Origin: Laccaria trichodermophora
Taxonomy: Eukaryota; Basidiomycota; Agaricomycetes; Agaricales; Hydnangiaceae
Direction: 5' to 3'
DNA length: 64,000 nt
Assembly: GCA_018417955.1 (NCBI GenBank)
Contig: JACTVC010000034.1
Location: 310,001 to 374,000 of the forward strand
The notes under the pieces are model-generated. The model was given only the letters and a program-made list of their open reading frames with translations, was not told the origin of the DNA and made no database searches. Shown piece by piece: positions 54,854 to 64,000 of this stretch. How positions within the stretch are numbered: position 1 is the stretch's first letter; each line of letters opens with the position of its first letter. Position numbers and translations under genes: made by a program.

Positions 54854-57800
54854 ATGGCAGACGATCCTATACCCTCTCTAAAAGGCGAGAAATGTAAGTA
54901 CTACCTCGCCCCGGGCCTGTCCTGTGATGAACAACCTTGATTTTTCTTTGATAAGCGACTGCGGGTCTCGTCACTACCTCGGACACAGAAATCAGACCAT
55001 GTGGGCATAAGATCGGTGGTAGAAACCTCATCGTTTGCATCGACGGTACCGCAAATCAATTCGGAGAAAAGGTAAGCGTTTGCGAGGCTGTCTAGCAGCA
55101 CTGGCTGACGTTCTGAAAAGAATACAAATGTTATCGAACTGTACAATCGCATCCTCAAGGAGACCGGGAACCAGAAAACCTGGTACAACAGTGGTATCGG
55201 GACCTACGCCCGGCCATCTTGGAAATCGTTCAAATATTACCGGCAGGTGGTTTCTCATAAGATCGATTTGGCGATCGCATGGTGCGCTGAGTGGTCGCCT
55301 CATATGTCTTACTTTCCTTTTACCTCTATCCTCGTTCAGGAATTTTGAACGAACAGTATTGGGTGCATATCGCTGGTTGTCGGACAATTATGAGCCTGGG
55401 GATTGTATATTTCTCTTCGGTGCGTTAGAACAATGTGATTTGTATGTTCGTCGATGCTGAGGGATCAATAGGATTTTCTCGTGGCGCATATCAAGTCCGC
55501 GTACTCTCGGCAATGATCGACAAGGTGTGCTACGTTTAGAGAGCATTGGTGGCCCCAAATGACGTCTTCGGAAAAATCTAGGTCGGGCTGATCCATAAGG
55601 GAAATGAGATGCAGATCCCATTGTGCGCTTAAAATATCCCGTACCCTAATATTTGTTGATCATTTTTTTTCAGTGCATACGAACTATACATAGACCCGAA
55701 TAGTGATGTGGTATCAAGTACAGTGACTCAAGTTGGATCACCGCAGACGAAGCAAGAGACCACTAGCGCCAAGCGTTTCAAGCGGGCCTTCTCATACAAA
55801 GATGTACGAGTGCATTTTCTCGGTGCCTGGTATGTAATATGTACTCTGCCTTACAGAACCCTGAATGCTCACGATAAGAGTTTTAGGGATACTGTCTCCT
55901 CCATCGGGATTGCACGCGGAGAGAAGATGCTCCCTGGGACAGTCGACGGGATGAAACACGTCTGCTACTTCCGCCATGCACTAGCGCTCGACGAGCGACG
56001 GGTCAAATTCTTGCCCGAGTACGCTTATGGAGGTTCTGCGGAGCGAGACGACAAGAATCCTTTGATTACTAGCCATGGATCCTCGGGACAGGGCAATAAT
56101 CCATCCACGAAGAATGAGGGTGAAACTACAGAAGATATATCCGCAAGTGGCGAGGTTAGCCGCTTGCAGGGCGTGAACAAGGTGGCGGTAAGGCATCCAC
56201 AAACCCTGGAAGTCTGGTTTGCGGGCACGCATTCGGATATGTAAGCACATCTACCTATCCCCTGAAGGTTCGAATTTGTGATGTCTTGACTCTTTGCATT
56301 TAGAGGAGGTGGGAATGAGCAGAACCCTGGGATGGATCGTAGTAGACCTCCTCTGAGGTGGATGGTGTTTCAAGCGGGGGAGCTCGGTCTTCGCACAGAA
56401 CCATTCGAGCGTGAGCTCTCTCGTGAGGAGCAGATCAATGTTATCGAATCTTTGACGGGGTTCTGGTGGTGGGCGCTTGAGCTTTACCCCTGGCGTAGAT
56501 TGACATACACAAGGCGGGGCGACGATGGAAAAAAGACGACTCGCAAGCAAGTAATTCTCCAACTGCAGGCAATAGCTCAACTAACTGTTTTTTTAGGCCT
56601 CATCTCGGGTCAAGCCGCAAAATACACGCTAATCAAAAGATTCATAGTTCTCTCTTGCTGGCCGGTAAATTGAAGAGCGAGTACACTCCAAAAGCCCGTC
56701 CTTTGGATGATGATCCATCATTCTGGGATACAGCGCGTAAGGAGGGGCTCGGCCGTTGGCTGGAATTAGACTTGGACGACGCTGTGCGCGACCATGTGGA
56801 GAAGTTCGTCACTGAGGGTGATAATACTGTGTGGGAGAAATTGCGCCAAACTGCAACTTTGGGGGGTAAAGTTGCTCTGTACCTCAAAATTCTCCGTAGC
56901 TGACATAGTATGGCCACATTTAGCGGATGGACGACAAACAATATACGATCAAGTCATTGACGCGCTGAAGAAACCTGTTCTTGAGCCTGAGATCGTGTTT
57001 CAAATGCTGCACAACACGGCAGACATTCTGGGGGTTCATCGAGGCGATTTAAAACTAAGTCGGTCGATTGACATCGCAAACCTTCGACGTAGTAACGAAA
57101 AGCGCTACCAGGAGACAGCACAACAGTTTTTAGAGCAGTTTACGGATCGTAAGTGAAACCCACCATTCTTTTTTCGTGAAGGACTGAACCATTGATCTTA
57201 CGCCAGCTTCCATCCTCGCATTGAGTGGACACACAAATTGGGTGTTTTCTGTTGCATTCTCGCCTGATAGCAGGTGCATAGTCTCGGGCTCGGTCGATAA
57301 GACAATTTGGATCTGGGATGCAGTGACGGGGAAGCCAGTGGGAGAACCATTCCGAGGACACACAGGTTATGTTACATCTGTCGCATTCTCGCCTGACGGC
57401 AAGCGCGTAGTCTCTGGCTCGGACGACGAGACAATTCGGATCTGGGATGTGGAGACGGGGAAGTCAGTGGGGAAACCATTCCAAGGACACACAGATGAGA
57501 TCAACTCTGTCGCATTCTCGCCTGATGGTAGGCGCGTAGTCTCGGGGTCGGACGACAAGACAATTCGGATGTGGGATGCAGAGACGGGGAAGCCAGTGGG
57601 AGAGCCATTCCAAGGACACACAAATTATATCACGTCCGTCGCATTCTCGCCTGACGGCAGGCGCGTAGTCTCAGGCTCGTTTGACCAAACAATTCGGATG
57701 TGGGATGCAGAGACGGGGATGCCAGTGGGAGAGCCATTCCAAGGACACACAAATTATATCACGTCCGTCGCATTCTCGCCTGACGGCAGGCGCGTAGTCT

Positions 57801-58129
57801 CAGGCTCGTTTGACCAAACAATTCGGATGTGGGATGCAGAGACGGGGATGCCAGTGGGAGAGCCATTCCAAGGACACAGAGGTTGGATCATGTCCGTCAC
57901 ATTCTCGCCTGACGGCAGGCGCGTAGTCTCGGGCTCGGAAGACAAGACAATTCGGATCTGGGATGCGGAGACGATCAGGCTGGTGGGGGAGCCATTTCAA
58001 GGATACACAGATTGGATCAGGTCTGTTGCATTCTCGCCTGACGGAAGGCGCGTCGTCTCGGGGTCGTACGACACTACAGTTCGGATCTGGGATGCGGAGA
58101 CGAGGATACCTGTGGGACATTTATTCTGA
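54854..58129 (+). CDS. DUF2235-WD40 protein, copy D (complete)
   Basis: ATG 54854 (MADDPIPSLKGEK) to TGA at 58129. DUF2235 exons carry [70 protein letters not shown] and [13 protein letters not shown]. One intron (about 56548) starts with GCAAGT, a non-canonical GC donor. The next intron (about 56861-56922, GTAAAG...TTTAG) removes an apparent stop at 56901. The linker ends QQFLEQFTD, then seven WD40 repeats (57224-58125), two of them identical. The C-terminus is shorter than in copy B: a stop follows VGHLF, and remnants of the eighth blade (SRPVPSGSGNN-type) continue out of frame downstream. Predicted intact. Role as recognition receptor with lipase-like effector is inference. Confidence 0.85.
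57224..58125 (+). repeat. WD40 repeat array of copy D, with two identical units
   Basis: Seven 129 bp units. Units at about 57616-57744 and 57745-57873 ([29 protein letters not shown]) appear identical base for base, including third positions, showing a very recent unit duplication. Confidence 0.88.
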
Positions 58130-59160
58130 GGACCCACAGATCCGATCCCGTCTGTTGCATCCTCTGACAGCAGGCCCGTACCTTCGGGTTCGGGCAACAA
58201 TACAGTTAGGGTCCAGGACGCAGAAATGGAGTAGATAGTAGGAAGGATGAATGATATTAACCAGAGTTAAGATATCTACCCACTGGACATTCCCTCATCT
58301 CCCTTTATTTTCTTTTACTCCCCCTTGGGTGACTTTCTCGTACAGATTTTGTTGAGTGTAAAGCGAGGCATGTACAATGGATGCGATCAATGCACTTTGG
58401 GGTTATGTGCATTAATTTTCTTGAAGCACTACCGACAAGAAAGAACAACTAGTTTATCAACTACTCCTAACCATTGCTGCGCTCAGAGGAGTAGACAGGA
58501 TTGAAACTTGTCGGCGACAGCTGTAAAGTTGTCGCATGTCCATGCAAATTCACTGATATCACGGCGGTGGAGGCGCAGGCAGATGCCTTGGACAGAGAGA
58601 ACGCGACGGCGCCAAGAAACGGTGGCTTTTGAGAAAGTATTGTAATGTGTCGTGTATTGTTCAAAGAAACGTAAGGAGAAACAGATGGCCAAGTGACAGA
58701 AAAAAAGCCTAGGGGTGGTTGATGTGACGACGCGGATTGGTTGGGGGGTTTATATAGAGTATATAATAAAAAGAATTAGCAGAGTGGCAATGGCAATGTA
58801 ACTTGCAGCATGCTTCCCAACCAAAAGAAAAAATTTGTCGTTCTTGATGCCTAGAATTTGAATTGTAAGATCGGACTTCAGCTTCAGTTTTTGGCAGGTT
58901 TGAAGCGAAACCACTTCCATGATGTCGCACTAAGAGTCTGTTGGAGTCCGACATTTATTCTCGAGAGTCCATTTGAAGCTATGGTGGCGTTTGTCTTGAA
59001 GAAAGTGGTTGTTTAGTTTGTCATATGAAGACAAACCTGTAACAACAGTAAACAATACTCCTTTTGTTTCCTCCTCTGTTCGATGCTTGCGTGGAGGGCT
59101 GCCACAAGGCCAACAAGCTCTCTCAGTCGTAATTTCCAAGCACCAAGATGACGTATAATA
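58130..59160. other. Copy D 3' flank and spacer
   Basis: 3' flank shared with copy C to about 58900. Beyond that, no gene with support; short minus-strand frames (59163-58930) have no motifs. Confidence 0.4.
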
Positions 59161-59840
59161 CACAACGTGTCCTTCAGCGCCAGGCCAGCCGGCTTAGGCA
59201 CAAAAATTCTGTTCAGGAAGGATGGAACTCCGAGGTCTAAAGTCAAAGGTCTGGTCATCGGTACGTGCATCACATTGCTACTCGGCGGTTACTTAGAACT
59301 TTTCAAATTTGGGGGTAACTCGTGACTCCAGGTGCCGCAGCCTTTTCAACGCTCACGTTGATGTACGCCATGCTGGACTTGATCCATGACTACGACCAAA
59401 CGAACTACCTCTTAACGTGCCTCATCCACATCCAACGAGCCGACGGCGATTTTGGCGCTGTAGACTTCCTGGAGCCGTCCGCTGCCTTGTCATATTTCCG
59501 AGAACTCTGCTCTTCATTCACAGACGTTCCCCAAGATGTGATTGACAACTTTTTCCAGGACGTGACGCGTCTCGTTCGCTCTCAAGGGGAGCCTGCTGTC
59601 AATGCGCATACGGTGCTGAGGGAGGTGTCGGAGAAGGTGCATGAGATTTTGGTGAAGAGCAAGGGTGCGGAGGCTTGGGATACTGCGGTTGATGTGATTC
59701 GGACTTTGGATGGGGCTATTATTGATTTGGCGGATCTGGTGGAGGAGGCGGTTGGAGAGGACGATGATGGAAAGCTTGTTATGTATCAGCGGATAAAGGA
59801 GCAGAAGGCGAAGGACTTGGGATCGTGGAGTAACGATTGA
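59160..59840 (+). CDS. Unrecognised single-copy gene, about 180-200 residues
   Basis: The clear exon is 59332-59840: AAAFSTLTLMYAMLDLIHDYDQ, DFLEPSAALSYFRELCSSF, DVIDNFFQDVTRLVRSQ, TVLREVSEKVHEILVKS, TLDGAIIDLADLVEEAVGEDDDGK, helical throughout. A 71 bp intron (59261-59331, GTACGT...CCAG) would join it in phase to an exon ending KVKGLVIG, open back to 59152, but no start codon was found in that frame, so the 5' end is unknown. Unlike its surroundings it has no paralogue in the window and looks intact. No family recognised. Confidence 0.5.
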
Positions 59841-60960
59841 GATATCATTGGATAAACGGTATGTTTGCTGTCACTGATGAAGGGCTGACGGTGCTGACTT
59901 GAGCATTTTGTCTGAAAGGTTTTCGGGCATAGAGTCATCACTCTCCCCCATGGATAGGTTCAATCTATGACTTATTGACGCATGTCCAACTTTTTCGGCA
60001 GACGTACATGTATTTGCACTTCCTTCCATTGTATTTTTCAACTACAGGTAAGTCGATGAACTGGGATTCGGTATGTGTATCTGACGTACCTTCATTTCCA
60101 GCACCTTCCTGAATGGTGGCGGGCGAAAGGAATTCACAGCGGCCGTTTTCTGTCGCATGGTAAGCAACCGTATTCAAACACAGGAATGGAAACTAACGTA
60201 TACGTACCTTCAGTATGGACGCATACACTGACGAAGAATCCCAACTAACAACATCAAGTAAGTTATCTTCGTTGATGTGCGGGCTAAACGACGATACTTA
60301 CCTGTTGTTAAGAACAACCAGTAAAGTCTTGAAACGGCGAGCGAGCGTATCAGGAAAGCGGGGAAGGAAGCAAATGGGAGGACTCACTGTGGGCGGCATC
60401 CAAAACGACTGGATGACAATCAGCGACGATAAAACACATGGCGAACGGAAAGGACTTACCGATCGGAGACGAACAAGATGGAGCGAAAGGCGTCTACGTC
60501 GAGAGGTAGGAGAAGGAAAGGGTACTACGGACGCGTGACCGTTGTAGCTGGAGTGGTTACGCGGAACAAAGGGTAGGGTGAAAAATTATAGGGTTCATCT
60601 TCTGCGCCCTCGATTATAGAACTTGTACTTGGTATAACGTATGCCTATTTTACTATACATTTTCTGAACGAGCAGGATTTGAAAAGGATAGCCTAGTGTA
60701 CAAATTTATCAACAATGATCGATCTAATGATCACCGAGCGCATACATTTGGTATACATATGTCCTCTGTATGATATGAAAAACCTGCATTCTCTGCCGTC
60801 GTCTCGTGCGAGATCACAAGGTAGTTTTTCGTTTTGATCATACGAGTGGAGGCGAACGTATGACCCTACATAAAAAAAGGAGAAGGCGAAATATGGGTGT
60901 TTGCGACTGTTATTTGCTGAAATGCTAGGATCTACTCGAAAATCTATTCTAAAGAGATAC
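59841..60960 (+). other. Duplicate of the multi-intron segment
   Basis: Related to 49140-50700: GGGCATAGAGTCATCA, MDAYTDEE-type stretch at 60214, one copy of the unit with GAGCGTATCAGGAAAGCGGG. Donor-like GTAAGT and GTACGT sites are frequent. No protein assembled; 60560-60960 shows nothing recognisable. Confidence 0.35.
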
Positions 60961-62027
60961 GGCGGACCAGGAATGGAGGGATGTATCAGCAATCCAGAGG
61001 ACTCGGATTCAGAGGAGGCAGAGAAGAGATCAACGTGAAGAAGGGAAGAACGATATTGAAATACGAAACCTCCTCACAAAGCATCCCCGCCATAGCCGCA
61101 AACTTGAAGCTATTCCCATGTCTCTCCAATCCCTGCCGCCTCTCCAATCCCTGCCGATGCCTCTCCAACCTCTTCACCGTATCTCTCAAACTCCTTCCTT
61201 CCCTCCACGTACCCAAGAAATCTCCCCGATCCCGTTCAAGCCTGCACACCACCGCTTTCGTCAACCCTCCTCACAGGCTCCTTCCCCATTTCAGAAAGCC
61301 CACCAAGTGAAGTCGAAGCGAAGTGCTTGATCACGTCCATCATGGCAACGTACACCTCGCTGTGTACCACCCAATCGCGCTCTGCGCCAATTGTGTGGGA
61401 TAGGAAGGCGTAGATCAGGGAGGAGAGGTGGGAAACTGTGAATAGGGGGATGAAGGGATGTATGCGCGATCCACACGACGACTCCGATTCATAGGCGGAG
61501 GAACAGGAAGCAGCCAGCTCGATACGTGTGTGGGATAGGAAGGCGTACATCACCGAGGGGAGGTGGGAGACTGAATAGCCGGGGGATGGAGGGATGTATG
61601 CGCGATCCAGACGACGAGGATGCAGAGGCTGCCCGAAAAAGCCAATCCCCTCAACTGCCCTCGTCCTTTTGTCCGTACGCGCAATAAACTCCCGCGTTGG
61701 GGAATTCGCAACGAACGCCGCGTATTCCGCATCGAAACTGGACAGCACTTCGAGAATTGAATAGCGCAATGGCGCAGAGCAGGTCCGGACTGCGCATGAT
61801 GGGCCATGGGGGCAGTTGGGTGGACACCAGGTGGGTTTGAAGCATCCCCTGCAGTGGTTCGTGTTGCGGGATGTGCAGGGGGGGTGGAGGAGGCGGGTTC
61901 GTTTGGCTGTTTAAGGAGGTAATCACTGTGAAGAAGGCAAGAACGAAAGAAGGAACATATCGACGAACGAGGATTCTCAGGACATTCTACTGGGTTCCGG
62001 GATCGTTTGTACTGTTGACGAAGGCAT
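60961..62027 (-). pseudogene. Family-2 relic 3 (5' deleted)
   Basis: ATG at 62027: MPSSTVQTIPEPSRMS then stop, keeping a little more of the N-terminus than relics 1-2. Same deletion, the Cys-cluster part CRGCFKPTWCPPNC-like (about 61830-61870), VANSPTREF, and the tandem duplication (61400-61510, 61530-61640). The C-terminal part (KRLERHRQGLER, HGNSFKFAAMAGMLCE) is closest to the long copy. The break pattern argues against function. Confidence 0.7.
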
Positions 62028-62580
62028 TACGATATTATGACTGAAGATGATTGTAAGATGTAAGAAAAGATATTGAGGAGATTTATACACGCCTTAGTAT
62101 AGGATTGGAGAATGGATATAGTACGCTTGGCCGGTGGCAGAATGAACCATGATCGTAGTTTTGTTTTGCGTTGGTAAAGGGAAAGATCGATATATGCGCA
62201 ATCGGTTGGGCGTTTACAATGACATCGAAACGGATTTTGGAGGTTTATAGGCGGAGCATGGTGGTCATGAGGCAAGGGGGAATCATCGGCCCGAAAATAA
62301 TAATATTTCTTTCGCACCCAACACGTGTTGCAACACCCTCCCTGCACCCGTTCCCAAAACCGCTTGCACAAGCGGCCGAAGCTTTCATCCTGAGGGTGAG
62401 AGTCGAACTGACAAGAGGAAATTTTTTACAGGTTGCATGGTCGAACCTGCGTCGAACTTTGGCCATTCAAGTTTTCGGATCCAAATTCGTTCATTCATTC
62501 TCCGGGAACTCGCTGTATCTTCGGACTACACATCATATAGTGAGTGGGGCCCCACTGATCTCTCGCGTTTTCTAACAATA
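62028..62580 (-). promoter_or_regulatory. Family-2 promoter block of relic 3
   Basis: TATTGAGGAGATTTATACACG, GAGGATTGGAGAATGG-like, and the GCGCAATCGGTTGGGCG block; inverted match to 4370-4930. The match extends over 600 bp, the longest among the relics. Confidence 0.45.
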
Positions 62581-63287
62581 TCCTAGGACGATAGACGCAA
62601 GATCAACTTAGCTGCTCACTGGACGGACGGAAGCCCTCGACCGCGTACTACGTACGGTAAAGTTTAAACGTCATTCTCCTTATCCCCGTCCTCATTCCGT
62701 CTGAAATGTGCTAGTCCATCATTCCTCCCCATCTATCGATGATTTGCTGACTCGTGTCAACACGCGTATAGTTCTTCTTCACGTGTTTGCCCGACGAGGA
62801 CACGAAAACTTCAAGCCAGGCGATGTGGAGAGCGTTCAGGGCAACGACGACGCTGCGTGAATGGTACGTAAACTGTCTTTTTAATACCAAGTGCAAGGGA
62901 ATGACGGTCAATCCAGACAATTCGACTCTTTATGCAACACTCACTCCATTTCAACGACGTCGCGCCGGACAGACCAACGGGGGATGGTGACGACGGTTTG
63001 GTGAGGGATGGCGAGCAGGGCGATGACGTAGATTTCAGAGGATGGGACGATACGTCGCCAAGAGCTGTCTGGATATCGTGTAAGTCATCTACAAATCTAT
63101 AATCATTGATTCCAGTCACGTACCTCGCCACGCAAGTCACCACCACCCACTAGAATTCAAGAAATGACTGTTACGCCCACAAAATGATGTAGAGAAACCG
63201 CTCACGTTCGTCTGGAACGACGCTGATTCAGGGTCTGGACAGGGAGCACCCCTAGTGCAGGACGGGGAGGGAGTATGTGGGCGTAGA
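62581..63287 (+). other. Third copy of the multi-intron segment
   Basis: Matches 49010-49700: CCTAGGACGATAGACGCAAG, CTCTTTATGCAACA, CAACGACGTCGCGCCGGA, VDFRGWDDTSPRAVW (about 63030-63080). It stops abruptly at about 63287, where family-2 sequence begins in mid-gene. Confidence 0.4.
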
Positions 63288-64000
63288 ATTTATTTCGTCA
63301 TCGTCAAAGGTGAGAGTGGAGGATATGGCACCCAGAGGAAAGTCAGCCGCCGTGGAGGTTATAAAGCTGAAAGAAGGGGTTCTATTGCAGGCCCATCGAC
63401 TCCATCATCATCAACGTCCCCTTCAATTCAGCCCTTTGAAGGAACTGGGGCCATCGCGAGCTCTTCTTCCCGGCGTGCACGCGCACCTTCCCTCTCAGCC
63501 TCATCGCCCCGACCCATCCTCATTCTCCCCAACACAACCAAGACAAGACACCCATGTCAAAGTGTCAGCCTCCGCGCGGGACCTTCGTCTCGGCTTGACG
63601 ATGACACCTACACCACTAGTAACACCCACAACGCGGCCGGCTACGCGATTTTGGGCACAAAATAAGTCGCCTGAGCACGAACCTTCGCATCACCGTGATT
63701 TTTTCACTGCGAGTGGGCGGTGTTCGAGGTGTCGAGAGGTTATGAAGAGTCCTCGATCTTCGGTATGTTTCCTCTTTTGTTCTTCTCTTCTTCACACTGA
63801 TTTCATTCACTCACAGGCAAATGAACCCTTCTCCCCCCGACTCCTCCACCTCCCTTGCGCATCCTGCAACAAAAACCATTGCAGAGGATGCTTCAAACCC
63901 ACGCGATGTCCACCCACCTTCTCTGGCGGCCAGTTATGCCCAGTGCGGACCTGCTGCTCTGCCATCTGCGTCATTGCCTTATTTGAAGTGCTGTGCAGCT
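63288..64000 (+). pseudogene. Family-2 copy 5, 5' truncated, runs off window
   Basis: Begins inside the Ser/Pro-rich region (equivalent to about 5703 of the long copy: SSSKVRVEDMAP), continues through KVSASARDLRLGLTMTPTPLVTP, HHRDFFTASGRCSRC, the conserved intron (about 63762-63816) and CASCNKNHCRGCFKP, then leaves the window at the CCSAICVIALFEVLCS stretch. Frameshifts near 63355 and 63600 and one lost Cys (CPPTF for CPPTC) suggest a pseudogene. Its start is fused to an unrelated duplicated segment. Confidence 0.65.

Noticed and set aside
56880..56910. Nonsense change in copy D (stop after KILRS)
   Set aside because: The stop lies in a conserved intron (GTAAAG...TTTAG) that splices in phase in all copies.

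Overview
The window is nuclear DNA of a filamentous fungus, almost certainly an agaric-type basidiomycete (Agaricomycetes). Genes are split by many 45-65 bp GT-AG introns, WD40 repeats are nearly identical to each other, and there are two large KDZ-superfamily DNA transposons, one carrying a TET/JBP-type dioxygenase, a combination known from these fungi. No bacterial, organellar or viral genome features were seen.

Layout. (i) 1-13558 and 43440-64000 are a host region of two interleaved, repeatedly duplicated families. Family 1 is a DUF2235 (Tle1-like alpha/beta hydrolase, GFSRGA nucleophile elbow) fused to about seven 43-residue WD40 repeats: copy A (minus, cut by the window edge), B (8381-11717), C (12009-13558 plus 43440-45306, split) and D (54854-58129). 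Family 2 is a protein with ubiquitin-interacting-motif-like helices and a Cys/His-rich domain: one long copy (4931-7147), three 5'-deleted relics (47.5-48.5, 53.3-54.2, 61.1-62.0 kb) and a fifth copy leaving the window at 64000. (ii) Copy C is interrupted by a KDZ element (13559-43439, 7 bp target duplication CGTGACG). It carries a protein with 16 NLDRP motifs, an acidic Cys-rich protein, a long basic protein, three tRNA-Ser-like repeats, a KDZ transposase, a further unrecognised gene and a TET/JBP dioxygenase. (iii) That transposase is itself split by a second KDZ element (23884-37501, target duplication CGTGTTG), with its own complete transposase and cargo: two small unknown genes, a kinase-like relic, a protein ending in an RNase H1/viroplasmin-type domain and a large acidic protein.

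Reading. The order of events is readable: duplication of the host families, insertion of KDZ1 into copy C, then insertion of KDZ2 into the KDZ1 transposase. KDZ1 proper (about 16.3 kb without KDZ2) is peppered with about 60 copies of a 7 bp CCG-N-CGG motif, in coding and non-coding DNA on both strands and often in pairs. KDZ2 nearly lacks it, so the motif looks like an element-specific DNA signal. The DUF2235-WD40 family has the hallmarks of fungal recognition receptors (fast-evolving, homogenised WD40 sensor plus enzyme-like effector) but no nucleotide-binding domain was seen.

Gene ends and splice sites were inferred by eye, so exon borders are approximate unless stated.
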